Origin: Massilia sp. BJB1822
GTDB lineage: Bacteria; Pseudomonadota; Gammaproteobacteria; Burkholderiales; Burkholderiaceae_D
Direction: 5' to 3'
Length of the DNA: 64,000 nucleotides
NCBI RefSeq assembly: GCF_013369485.1
Contig: NZ_JABWEB010000006.1
Span: 235,153-299,152, forward strand
Shown here: piece by piece, positions 1 through 8,643 of the stretch
How the letters are laid out: each line of letters opens with the position of its first letter
Numbering within the stretch: position 1 is the first letter of the stretch
The notes under the pieces: model-generated
Told to the model about the DNA's origin: nothing
Database searches by the model: none
What the model saw: the letters and a program-made list of their open reading frames with translations, nothing else
Made by a program: the position numbers and the translations under genes

Positions 1-173
1 CCATGGGTTCGCCCCACATCACCCACCTGTTCGGCTGCCTGTCGCTGACCCTGGAACTGCCGTTCAAGGACAACGCCAACGACCCGGACGAAGAACGCGG
101 CTGGAGCGGCGCCCGCAGCGCCAAGCTCGGCGCCGCCGTGCTGCAACCGATCCTGCGCTCGCTGCGCGCCTGA
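1..173 (+). CDS. M14 family zinc carboxypeptidase, C-terminal fragment
   Basis: Only the last 56 complete codons are present; the gene begins upstream of the window. The frame runs from base 3 and stops at TGA 171-173. The residues LTLELPFKDN near the start resemble the conserved C-terminal stretch of bacterial cytosolic-type M14 carboxypeptidases, where the Glu of a TLE-MPFKD motif is the catalytic general base. The rest of the domain (zinc ligands HxxE...H) is not visible, so substrate and localisation cannot be judged. A hairpin-plus-U-tract terminator follows at 279-297. The call rests on one motif and is moderately sure. Confidence 0.6.
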   Translation, partial: MGSPHITHLFGCLSLTLELPFKDNANDPDEERGWSGARSAKLGAAVLQPILRSLRA

Positions 174-184
174 TCCCACCGCTG

Positions 185-257
185 AGCCCACCGGGGTGGC
201 CGTCCCGTCCGCCTTGGGGTCTGCCCCCAATCGGACGGGACGGCCATCCGGCGGGCT
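185..257. repeat. Long palindrome with TTGGGGTC-type core (REP-like copy 1)
   Basis: A nearly perfect inverted repeat: arms GGCCGTCCCGTCCG at 198-211 and its complement at 232-245, with outer arms AGCCCaCCGG (185-194) and CCGGcGGGCT (248-257). The centre reads TTGGGGTCTGCCCCCAA. The same core recurs at 5633-5668 and 5707-5767, always between genes. Arm sequences differ between copies but remain self-complementary, as expected for a selected hairpin. Confidence 0.75.
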
Positions 258-278
258 GGGCTGTAGCATCAAAGCCCT

Positions 279-297
279 GCCCCGCGCGGGGCTTTTT
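279..297 (+). terminator. Rho-independent terminator of the M14 gene
   Basis: The stem GCCCCGCGCGGGGC (279-292) is followed by five T on the plus strand. It lies 105 bp after the carboxypeptidase stop, beyond the REP-like palindrome, and just before the 3' end of the convergent antitoxin gene. Confidence 0.75.
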
Positions 298-303
298 CCT
301 GGC

Positions 304-621
304 TTAGCCGCGCTGGATGGCCGGCAGCACCAGTTCCGGTGCACGTCCCAGCAACTTCAGCAGCACTTGCGCCGGCCCACTCGGTACACGTTGCCTTTGT
401 TCCCAGCTGCGCACCGTCTTGACGCTCACTTGCAGCGCCAGCGCAAAATCCCGCTGCGAGAGGCCAGTCTGTTCCCGTATGGCTTTGGCGTCGGGCACAG
501 CAAGCGCGGCGGCGGCCTGCCGCGACAATTCCAGCTTGCGCGCAGGAACCAGCTCGCCCTTGGCGATCGCCGCTGCTTCCTTGAGACTGCAGCTCAGCTC
601 TTCAAATAATTTCTGCTCCAT
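304..621 (-). CDS. HTH antitoxin, HigA/NadS-like (XRE family)
   Basis: This 105-residue protein has an N-terminal helical part (about 1-45) and an XRE-type helix-turn-helix at about 47-90, including QTGLSQRDFALALQVSVKTV and a WEQ recognition-helix motif. The layout matches the NadS/HigA-type antitoxins encoded downstream of RelE-like toxins. It follows the toxin gene on the same strand with a 14-bp gap, the toxin-first order typical of higBA. The product should neutralise the toxin and autorepress the operon through its HTH; that is family knowledge, and no operator was identified. Confidence 0.8.
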   Translation of the reverse strand: MEQKLFEELSCSLKEAAAIAKGELVPARKLELSRQAAAALAVPDAKAIREQTGLSQRDFALALQVSVKTVRSWEQRQRVPSGPAQVLLKLLGRAPELVLPAIQRG

Positions 622-635
622 CCCAGCATCCTCGC

Positions 636-959
636 TTAAGCGGTCTGCGCCAAAATCTTCACCAGCGTCCGTAACTCGGCAAGCTGGCTGGCACTCAAAT
701 CATCTTTCCTTGACTTTTCATATGCCAGCAGCATGAAGATCTGATCGTGACGCACTTTGAAGTAGTAAATGGCGCGTCCGCCGCCACGTTTTCCCTGGCC
801 TTTCGCGGCAAAGCGGATCTTGCGGATGCCGCCACCGCCGGGGATCAAGGCGCCGGCTTCCGGATCGCGCAAGAGTTCACGCTGCAAGGCGCAGTATTCC
901 TCCTCCGTTGCCACTCCGGCCAGCGAACGGCTGAATACAGGTGTTTCGATGAATACCAT
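636..959 (-). CDS. RelE/HigB-family toxin
   Basis: This 107-residue protein begins MVFIETPVFSRS and carries the RelE-fold signature: a GGGGIRKIRFA strand, a basic GKGKRGG-like patch, an RAIYYFKV strand and the terminal YEKSRKDDLSASQ segment. This is typical of HigB/RelE ribosome-dependent mRNA interferases that pair with NadS/HigA-type antitoxins. An in-frame extension upstream to 1043 exists, but ATG 959 matches the usual family start and length (about 105-110 residues). Toxin activity has to be tested; cognate pairing is inferred from adjacency. Confidence 0.8.
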   Translation of the reverse strand: MVFIETPVFSRSLAGVATEEEYCALQRELLRDPEAGALIPGGGGIRKIRFAAKGQGKRGGGRAIYYFKVRHDQIFMLLAYEKSRKDDLSASQLAELRTLVKILAQTA

Positions 960-1041
960 GATAGTCCCATGCGGCAGGCGTGCATAGCCAGCATAGGCGC
1001 ATCGACAAGCGAGGAACTGCGGGCGCGCAAACTCCCGCGCC

Positions 1042-1076
1042 AAAACAAAACCCGCCGCACGGCGGGTTTTGTTTTT
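1042..1076 (-). terminator. Bidirectional terminator after the TRAP binding-protein gene
   Basis: A perfect 15-bp stem, AAAACAAAACCCGCC and its complement, closes a GCAC loop, with A-rich and T-rich flanks on the two sides so it can act in either direction. It lies 21 bp past the stop of the minus-strand TRAP gene and separates that gene from the toxin-antitoxin pair. Confidence 0.85.
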
Positions 1077-1097
1077 TGCTGCAAGAGCCGATCAGGC

Positions 1098-2189
<1,092 letters not shown>

Positions 2190-2321
2190 GCAATATGTCT
2201 CCTAAGGATTTTTCTGCGTGACGGAAAACCTTACAGCTTTGTTATGCTGGAGACAGTGTAGGGAAAGCCCTATAAGCTTGCAATCAAAATATCGGACGCG
2301 ATCGTTCCTCCGCTACAACGT

Positions 2322-3674
2322 TCAATTACCTGCCACAACCATCTTCTCGATCAGGATGGAGCCGGTCTGCTTGGTGCCGCGCACCAGCACATCGCTGCCG
2401 ACGCCGACGATCTGCTGGAACATTTCCTTCATATTGCCGGCGATGGTGATTTCCTCCACCGGATACTGGATCACGCCGTTCTCCACCCAGTAGCCGGAAG
2501 CGCCGCGCGAATAGTCGCCGGTCACGTAATTGGTGCCCTGGCCCATCAGCTCGGTGACCAGCAGGCCGGTGCCGAGCTTGCGCAGCATGGCGGCGAAATC
2601 ATCGCCCTTCTTGGTCAGGCTCGAGGTCAGTGACAGATTGTGCGAACCGCCCGCATTGCCCGTGGTTTGCATGCCCAGTTTGCGCGCCGAATAGGTGGAA
2701 AGGAAATAGCCCTGCAGCACGCCATCCTTGACCACATCGCGCTTGACGGTGCGCACGCCTTCTTCATCGAAGGGGGCGGAACCGACGGCGCCCACCACAT
2801 GCGGATCTTCCTTGATCTGCACATGGGACGGGAACACCGACTGGCCCAGGCTGTCGAGCAGGAAAGTCGATTTGCGGTAGAGCGCGCCGCCCGAGGTGGC
2901 TTGCACGAAAGCGCCCAATAGGCCGGCCGCCAGCGGCGCCTCGAACAGCACCGGGCAGGTGCGCGTGCTCATCTTGCGCGCATGCAGGCGCGCCAGCGCG
3001 CGTTCGGCGGCATAGCGGCCGATCGCTTCCGGCGTGGCCATCTTGCGCGCATCGCGCACCGAGCTGTACCAGTCGTCGCGCTGCATATGCTTGCCCTTGC
3101 CGGCGATCGGCGCCACCGACAGCGTGTGGCGCGAATACGGATAGCCGCCGATGAAACCGCGCGAATTGGCGGCCACGAAATGCGACTGCTGCACATGCAC
3201 GCCGGCCCCTTCGCTATTGCTGACGCGCGCATCGACGGCGAAGGCGGCCGCCTCGGCACGCTGGGCCAGGGCCACAGCCTCTTCGGTGCTGATGGTCCAG
3301 GGATAGAACAGCTTCAGGTCGCGCGGCGCCAGTTCCAGCATGTCCTCGTCGGCCAGGCCGGCGCAGTCGTCCTCGGCGGTGAAACGCGCGATGTTATAGG
3401 CCGCATCGACCGTGGCGCGCAGGGCGGCGGGCGAGAAATCGGAGGTGCTGGCATTGCCGCGCTTCTTGCCGATGAAGACCGTCACGCCCATGCCCTTGTC
3501 TTTATTCTGCTCGATCGTTTCGATGGCGCTCTTGCGCACCGAGACCGACAAGCCGCTGCCTTCGCTGATTTCGACTGCGGCATCGCTGCCGCCCTTCTCG
3601 CGCGCATACGCTAAAACGTCGCGGGCAAGCTGTTTCAACTGGTCCTGGCTATGGGTAAAGACGGAGTCGCTCAT
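2322..3674 (-). CDS. pmbA: Metalloprotease-like protein PmbA (TldE)
   Basis: At 450 residues this equals the Escherichia coli PmbA length. Recognisable blocks are the N-terminal VRKSAIETIEQNKDKGMGVTVF region, the middle NSRGFIGGYPYSRHTLSVAP segment and the C-terminal GDYSRGASGYWVENG motif of the TldD/PmbA family. PmbA is the partner of TldD, the subunit carrying the HExxxH zinc site. The pair degrades unfolded or peptide substrates, including microcin and CcdA precursors in E. coli. PmbA itself lacks the zinc motif, consistent with what is seen here. The gene is divergent from darP, a neighbour pair common in proteobacteria. tldD is not in the window. Confidence 0.95.
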   Translation of the reverse strand: MSDSVFTHSQDQLKQLARDVLAYAREKGGSDAAVEISEGSGLSVSVRKSAIETIEQNKDKGMGVTVFIGKKRGNASTSDFSPAALRATVDAAYNIARFTAEDDCAGLADEDMLELAPRDLKLFYPWTISTEEAVALAQRAEAAAFAVDARVSNSEGAGVHVQQSHFVAANSRGFIGGYPYSRHTLSVAPIAGKGKHMQRDDWYSSVRDARKMATPEAIGRYAAERALARLHARKMSTRTCPVLFEAPLAAGLLGAFVQATSGGALYRKSTFLLDSLGQSVFPSHVQIKEDPHVVGAVGSAPFDEEGVRTVKRDVVKDGVLQGYFLSTYSARKLGMQTTGNAGGSHNLSLTSSLTKKGDDFAAMLRKLGTGLLVTELMGQGTNYVTGDYSRGASGYWVENGVIQYPVEEITIAGNMKEMFQQIVGVGSDVLVRGTKQTGSILIEKMVVAGN

Positions 3675-3764
3675 GGGTGGTTTTTGGTCGGCTAAGCGTT
3701 AAAACAGTTATCATAGCAGCCGTTTACTGTTTTTACAGGCAAGTTCACGCTTGCCTCCCCTATC

Positions 3765-4361
3765 ATGCCAAATGCAAACCGTGGCGCCATCGGCTTCCAA
3801 TCCTCCGAATTCCAGGAACAATACGAGCGCCCCTCCAAAACCGAACTCAAACGCCAATCCGACGCCCTGCAAGACCTGGGCCGGGAACTGGTCGAACAGC
3901 CGCGCGACCGCGTCAAGCGGGTGCCGATGCCGGATGACGTGCGGGATGCCATTTTGGAATGCCAAAACATCAAGAACCATGAAGGCCGCCGCCGCCAGAT
4001 GCAGTTCGTCGGCAAGAAGATGCGCAGCCTGACGGAAGAGGAAGTGGCCACCATCCAGCGCACCATCGAAGGCTGGAAAGGCGCCTCCAAGGCCGATACG
4101 GCCGCCCTGCACGCGCTTGAGCGCCGCCGCGAAAAGCTGCTGGCCGACGACAACGCCCTGACCACGCTGCTGGGCGAGCATGCCGAGCTCGACGCCCAGC
4201 ACCTGCGCACCCTGATCCGCAATGCGCGCAAGGAGCAGGCCGAGAACAAGCCGCCCAAGGCTTACCGCGAAATCTTCCAGATCCTGAAAGACCTGGACGC
4301 CAAGGCCAAGGCCGCCGCCGCGCCCGCTGAAGACGACGAGTCCGAGGACGACGATGAGTGA
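3765..4361 (+). CDS. darP: Ribosome biogenesis factor DarP (YjgA)
   Basis: This 198-residue, highly charged helical protein contains the family's PSKTELKRQSDALQDLGREL motif and the DAILECQNIKNHEGRRRQMQ segment. DarP (formerly YjgA) acts in late assembly of the 50S subunit. The Ala/Asp/Glu-rich tail is acidic. The last 8 bp overlap the start of mog, so the two are probably translationally coupled in a darP-mog-esterase operon. The divergent partner is pmbA, 90 bp away. Confidence 0.95.
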   Translation: MPNANRGAIGFQSSEFQEQYERPSKTELKRQSDALQDLGRELVEQPRDRVKRVPMPDDVRDAILECQNIKNHEGRRRQMQFVGKKMRSLTEEEVATIQRTIEGWKGASKADTAALHALERRREKLLADDNALTTLLGEHAELDAQHLRTLIRNARKEQAENKPPKAYREIFQILKDLDAKAKAAAAPAEDDESEDDDE

Positions 4362-4959
4362 TGCCGTGCTGGTGATCGGCCTGGTTTCCATCTCCGACCG
4401 CGCCAGCGGCGGCGTGTATGCGGACCAGGGCATCCCGGCGCTGCAAGACTGGCTGGCCAGCGCGCTGAGCACGCCCTTCCGCGTCGAAACGCGCCTGATT
4501 CCCGACGAGCGCAGCCAGATCGAAGCGACCCTGGTGGAGCTGGTCGACACGGCGCGCTGCCACCTGGTGCTGACCACCGGCGGCACCGGCCCGGCGCGGC
4601 GCGACGTCACGCCGGAAGCCACGCTGGCCGTGGGCACCAAAGAAATGCCGGGCTTCGGCGAACAGATGCGCCAGATCAGCCTGCATTTCGTACCGACCGC
4701 CATCCTGTCGCGCCAGCTGGCCGTGATCCGCGAGACGGCCGACCACGCCGCCCTGATCATGAACCTGCCGGGCCAGCCCAAAGCCATCAAGGAAACCCTG
4801 GAAGGCTTGAAAGACGCCGACGGTAAGCAACTGGTGGGCGGCATCTTCGCCGCCGTGCCGTATTGCGTCGACCTGATCGGCGGCCCGTATATGGAAACCC
4901 ATGCCGCCGTGAGCAAAACCTTCCGCCCCAAATCGGCCATCCGCCCACCCAAGGAATAA
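4354..4959 (+). CDS. mog: Molybdopterin adenylyltransferase Mog
   Basis: This 201-residue protein (E. coli Mog is 195) shows the MoCF-domain signature TTGGTGPARRDVTPEAT and the late NLPGQPKAIKETLEG segment. Mog adenylates molybdopterin before molybdate insertion during molybdenum cofactor synthesis. The start overlaps the end of darP by 8 bp and the stop is one base before the next ATG, giving a tight operon. No other moa/moe genes are in the window. Confidence 0.95.
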   Translation: MSDAVLVIGLVSISDRASGGVYADQGIPALQDWLASALSTPFRVETRLIPDERSQIEATLVELVDTARCHLVLTTGGTGPARRDVTPEATLAVGTKEMPGFGEQMRQISLHFVPTAILSRQLAVIRETADHAALIMNLPGQPKAIKETLEGLKDADGKQLVGGIFAAVPYCVDLIGGPYMETHAAVSKTFRPKSAIRPPKE

Positions 4960-4960
4960 G

Positions 4961-5629
4961 ATGACTCAAGTTCTCGACAATATCGAAATCAGCACCGGCG
5001 ACCAGCCCACGGTTGCCATCATCTGGATGCACGGCCTGGGCGCCGACGGCAACGACTTCGTGCCCCTGGTTGACGAATTGGACCTGCAAGGCTTGCCCGC
5101 CATCCGCTTCATCTTCCCGCATGCCAAGACCATGCCGGTAACGATCAATGGCGGCTACGTGATGCGCTCCTGGTACGACATCGTACACACCGACCTGGGC
5201 CGCCAGGAAGACGAAGCGGGCCTGCGCGCCTCGCAGCTGGAAGTCGAAGCCCTGATCGCGCGCGAAAAGGCGCGCGGCATTCCGGCCGAACGCATCCTGC
5301 TGGCCGGCTTCTCGCAAGGCTGCGCCATGACGCTGCAGACCGGCCTGCGCCATCCCGAGCAGCTGGCTGGCCTGCTGTGCCTGTCCGGCTATATGCCGCT
5401 GGCCGACAAGATCGGCGTCGAACGCCATGCCGCCAACCAGGCCACCCCGATCTTCCTGGCCCACGGCCGCATGGACCCGGTGGTGCCGGTCGCGCGCGCC
5501 CTCGCCACGCGCGAGCTGCTGGACAGCCTGGGCTACCAAGTCGAATGGCACGAATACCCCATGCAGCACTCCCTGTGCCTGGACGAAGTCAAGCACATCA
5601 ATACCTGGCTGCGCCAAGTCCTCGCCTGA
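4961..5629 (+). CDS. Carboxylesterase/phospholipase-family alpha/beta hydrolase
   Basis: This 222-residue single-domain serine hydrolase is of the Abhydrolase_2 type (acyl-protein thioesterase/carboxylesterase II). The oxyanion region is WMHGLGADG, the nucleophile elbow GFSQG (Ser near residue 116), the acid GRMDPVV, and the catalytic His YPMQHSLC. It lacks a signal peptide and is cytoplasmic. An AAGGAA ribosome site overlaps the end of mog, one base upstream. Natural substrates are unknown; family members hydrolyse short-chain esters and lysophospholipids. Confidence 0.92.
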   Translation: MTQVLDNIEISTGDQPTVAIIWMHGLGADGNDFVPLVDELDLQGLPAIRFIFPHAKTMPVTINGGYVMRSWYDIVHTDLGRQEDEAGLRASQLEVEALIAREKARGIPAERILLAGFSQGCAMTLQTGLRHPEQLAGLLCLSGYMPLADKIGVERHAANQATPIFLAHGRMDPVVPVARALATRELLDSLGYQVEWHEYPMQHSLCLDEVKHINTWLRQVLA

Positions 5630-5632
5630 GTC

Positions 5633-5668
5633 CGTGTCCACCTTGGGGTCAGACCCCAAGTGGACACG
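5633..5668. repeat. REP-like palindrome, copy 2
   Basis: CGTGTCCAC-c-TTGGGGTC pairs with GACCCCAAGTGGACACG around a single central A, a perfect stem apart from one bulged C. It begins 4 bp after the esterase stop. The core TTGGGGTCAGACCCCAA is shared with the copies at 185-257 and 5707-5767. Confidence 0.8.
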
Positions 5669-5706
5669 AACTCAAGCGTATCAGCACGAACACAGCCGCA
5701 TCCAAT

Positions 5707-5767
5707 GGCCGAGCCTGTGTCCGATTGGGGTCTGACCCCATGGTGGACACGGGCTCGGCCGTTTTTT
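5707..5767 (+). terminator. REP-like palindrome, copy 3, serving as a terminator
   Basis: The arms GGCCGAGCC...GTGTCC...TTGGGGTC and GACCCC...GGACACGGGCTCGGCC form a roughly 25-bp imperfect stem, followed directly by six T on the plus strand. The palindrome therefore looks recruited as the intrinsic terminator of the darP-mog-esterase operon. Its T-tract touches the stop codon of the convergent gene. Confidence 0.7.
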
Positions 5768-6317
5768 ATGGCAGGGGCGGGGCGCTGCTGGCGGGGGCGG
5801 GGGTTTGGGCGACGTTCATGATCATGGCGAGCAGGGCGTAGTAGCCATTCAGGCCGGTTAAATCGGTGACGCCTTGTTCGCCAAACTGCGTTAGCGCGGC
5901 GGCATAGGTGGGGTCGCTGACGCGCTTGTCGCGCTGGAGTTCGGTGCAGAAGTCGTACACGGCTTGTTCGTCGGCAGCCAAGCCGGATGGCGCGCGGCGC
6001 TGGGCGATGGCATCGATCACCTCGGCGCGGATGCCGACGTCGGCGGCAATCGGGGCGTGGATGGCCCATTCGACGGGCTGGTCCCAGGCGCGCGCCGTGA
6101 CCAGGATGGCCAGCTCGGACAGGCGCGTGCCGATGGCGCTGCGGTAGCGCAAATATTCGCCCAGGCGCTGGGCGCAGCTCATCAGCTCGGGGCTGCGCAG
6201 CAGCGGCACGAAGGGGCCGTACAGCGCGCCGCGCGGGCCGTCGATCACGGCTTGCGCCGCGGCCTGCTGCGCCGTTGTCATCTCTGCAAAGGGGATGGGG
6301 CCGAGCCGTTCTGTCAT
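5766..6317 (-). CDS. Carboxymuconolactone decarboxylase-family protein
   Basis: This 183-residue protein carries the family core SELAILVTARAWDQPVEWAIH followed by a helix ending ADVGI, which matches the EWxxHxxxAxxxG motif of 4-carboxymuconolactone decarboxylase-like proteins. It has no CxxC, so it is not an AhpD-type peroxidase. The N-terminal RLGPIPFAEMTTAQQ is typical of the subgroup. The tail is Pro/Ala-rich. I chose ATG 6317 over upstream in-frame ATGs because it gives the usual family start. A function in aromatic catabolism cannot be assumed; no pca genes are nearby. Confidence 0.85.
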   Translation of the reverse strand: MTERLGPIPFAEMTTAQQAAAQAVIDGPRGALYGPFVPLLRSPELMSCAQRLGEYLRYRSAIGTRLSELAILVTARAWDQPVEWAIHAPIAADVGIRAEVIDAIAQRRAPSGLAADEQAVYDFCTELQRDKRVSDPTYAAALTQFGEQGVTDLTGLNGYYALLAMIMNVAQTPAPASSAPPLP

Positions 6318-6428
6318 CGTCTGTCTGTGGCAGGAATGCGAAAAAGAACGCATACGATACCGCAAAAATCAAAAACGCCTTTCGCGGCGGGGTTTATCGT
6401 CAGCTCTCCAACACCATAGGAGGGGACC

Positions 6429-7766
6429 ATGAGCCATCTTATCCACCGCCAGCTGCGCCACACGCCGCCCGTTGCCGACGGCGGCAATGGCCTGTATCTG
6501 CGCGATAGCGAGGGCCGCCTCTATCTCGATGCCAGCGGCGGCGCGGCCGTGTCCTCGCTGGGCCACGGCCATCCCGATGTGCTGGCGGCGATGCAGGCGC
6601 AGCTCGGCAAGCTGGCCTATGCCCACACGGCCTTCTTCACCAGCGAGGCCGCCGAGGATCTGGCGCTGCGCCTGGCCCAGGATGCGCCGGGCGACCTGGA
6701 TCATGTGTATCTGACCTCGGGCGGCTCGGAGGCGATCGAGACGGCTCTCAAGCTGGCGCGCCAGTATTTCGTCGAGCGCGGCGAAGCGCGGCGCAGCGTC
6801 TTTATCGCGCGCCGCCAAAGCTATCACGGCAATACCCTGGGCGCGCTGGCCCTGGGCGGCAACGAGTGGCGGCGCCGCCACTTCGAGCCACTCTTGATGA
6901 AAGTGGCGCGGGTAGCGCCTTGCTATGAATACCGCGACCGCCGTCCCGGCCAGGATGTGCACGAGTACACGGCCGGCCTGCTGCGCGAGCTGGAGGATGT
7001 GATCCTGGAAACCGGGCCGGAACGCGTGATCGGCTTTTGCGCCGAGCCGGTGGTGGGCGCGACGGGCGGCGCGATTCCGCCCACGCCGGGCTATTTCCGC
7101 GGCGTGCGCGCGCTGTGCGACAAGTACGGCATCCTGTTTATCGCCGATGAGGTCATGTGCGGCATGGGCCGCACCGGCACGCTGTACGCCGTCGAGCAGG
7201 AGGGCGTACTGCCCGATCTGGTCACGCTGGGCAAAGGCTTGGGCGCGGGCTATGCGCCGATCGGCGCGGTGCTGGCGCGGGCGCCGATTGTGGAGTGCTT
7301 GCGCGGCGGCAGCGGCGCTTTCCAGCATGGGCATACCTATACCGGCCATCCGATCGCGGCGGCGGCGGCGCTGGCGGTGCAGAAGGTGATCCGGCGCGAT
7401 TGCCTATTGGGTGCGGTGACGGTGCGCGGCGGCGTGCTGCGGCGCATGCTGCGCGACGCCTTCGGCGGCCATCCGCATGTGGGCGATATCCGCGGCCGCG
7501 GTCTGCTGCTGGGGATGGAACTGGTGCAGGACCGCGAGAACAAGCATGCCTTCGATCCCGACCTCAAGCTGCATATGGCGATCCGCGAGCAGGCCATGGC
7601 CTGCGGCCTGATCGTGTACCCGATGGGCGGCACCATCGACGGGCGGCGCGGCGACCATATCCTGCTGGCGCCGCCGTTCACCGTGACGGAAAAGGATCTG
7701 GGCGAGATCGTCGCGCGCCTGCAGGACGCGCTGGAGCGCGCCCTGACCAGCGTGCGCTGTGCTTAG
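6429..7766 (+). CDS. Class III PLP-dependent aminotransferase
   Basis: This 445-residue protein starts after a strong AGGAGGGG ribosome site. Class III signatures seen are GNGLYLRDSEGRLYLD, the TSGGSEAIETALKLARQYF phosphate-binding segment, FIADEVMCGMGRTG (cofactor Asp) and TLGKGLGAGYAPIGA with the Schiff-base Lys. It belongs to the omega-amino acid:pyruvate / diverse-amine aminotransferase group; the substrate is unknown. It converges, with a 4-bp overlap, on the FAH-family gene of the KamA-like operon, so a shared pathway acting on beta- or omega-amino acids is possible but unproven. Confidence 0.92.
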   Translation: MSHLIHRQLRHTPPVADGGNGLYLRDSEGRLYLDASGGAAVSSLGHGHPDVLAAMQAQLGKLAYAHTAFFTSEAAEDLALRLAQDAPGDLDHVYLTSGGSEAIETALKLARQYFVERGEARRSVFIARRQSYHGNTLGALALGGNEWRRRHFEPLLMKVARVAPCYEYRDRRPGQDVHEYTAGLLRELEDVILETGPERVIGFCAEPVVGATGGAIPPTPGYFRGVRALCDKYGILFIADEVMCGMGRTGTLYAVEQEGVLPDLVTLGKGLGAGYAPIGAVLARAPIVECLRGGSGAFQHGHTYTGHPIAAAAALAVQKVIRRDCLLGAVTVRGGVLRRMLRDAFGGHPHVGDIRGRGLLLGMELVQDRENKHAFDPDLKLHMAIREQAMACGLIVYPMGGTIDGRRGDHILLAPPFTVTEKDLGEIVARLQDALERALTSVRCA

Positions 7767-8614
7767 AACTGCTGGAAGCCGATCACGTCCTGCTGCTGTT
7801 CCCCAAGGCCGGCGATGCCCAGGCGCAGGAAGTCGCCCTTCTTCAGGAAGCGCTTCGGCTTGCGCGCCATGCCCACGCCGGGCGGGGTGCCGGTGGCGAT
7901 GATGTCGCCCGGCTCCAGCGTCATGAAGCGCGACAGGTAGGCCACCAGCTGCGGCACCTTGAAGATCATGTTCTCGGTGCTGCCGGTCTGCATGCGCTTG
8001 CCGTTCAGCTCCAGGTAAAGATCGAGCTTGTTGACGTCCCACACCTCGTCGCGCGTGACCAGCCAGGGGCCGACCGGGCCGAAGGTGTCGCAGCCCTTGC
8101 CCTTGTCCCACTGGCCGCCGCGCTCGAGCTGGAATTCGCGTTCGGTGACGTCGTTGACCACGCAGTAGCCGGCGATGTATTTCTCGGCATCGGCCTCGCT
8201 CACATTGCGCGCGCGCGTGCCGATGACGATGCCCAGCTCCACTTCCCAGTCGGTCTTCTTCGAGCCTTGCGGCAGCATGACGGGATCGTCCGCGCCGGAC
8301 AGGCAGGTGATCGCCTTCATGAAGACGATGGGTTCTTTCGGCACCGGCAGGCCCGCTTCGGCCGCGTGGTCCTTGTAATTCAGGCCGATGCCGATGAATT
8401 TGCCGACCTTGGCGACCGGCACCCCAAAGCGCGGATTGCCGCGCACGATGGGCAGGGTTTCAGGGGCGATCTTGGCCAGCTTGCGCATGGCTTTGTCCGA
8501 CAGCTGCTCGCCGCCGATATCGCCGATCACGCCGGACAGGTCGCGCAGCTTGCCTTCTTCATCGATCAAGCCAGGCTTTTCCTTGCCGGGACGGCCGTAA
8601 CGAACCAGTTTCAT
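7763..8614 (-). CDS. Fumarylacetoacetate hydrolase (FAH)-family protein
   Basis: This 283-residue protein starts MKLVRYG after AGGAAG. The FAH core is clear: KFIGIGLNYKDHAAEAG, DWEVELGIVIG (metal-binding Glu), YCVVNDVTEREFQ and GDIIATGTPPGVGMA. Such proteins are Mg-dependent hydrolases, decarboxylases or hydratases of 2-oxo acids (for example acylpyruvase or ureidoglycolate-lyase-like). It is the last gene of an apparent operon with the MFS transporter (29-bp gap) and the KamA-like enzyme. The reaction is not predictable from sequence alone. Confidence 0.92.
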   Translation of the reverse strand: MKLVRYGRPGKEKPGLIDEEGKLRDLSGVIGDIGGEQLSDKAMRKLAKIAPETLPIVRGNPRFGVPVAKVGKFIGIGLNYKDHAAEAGLPVPKEPIVFMKAITCLSGADDPVMLPQGSKKTDWEVELGIVIGTRARNVSEADAEKYIAGYCVVNDVTEREFQLERGGQWDKGKGCDTFGPVGPWLVTRDEVWDVNKLDLYLELNGKRMQTGSTENMIFKVPQLVAYLSRFMTLEPGDIIATGTPPGVGMARKPKRFLKKGDFLRLGIAGLGEQQQDVIGFQQF

Positions 8615-8643
8615 AGTCTTCCTCGGAGTTGTACTCCGCCATT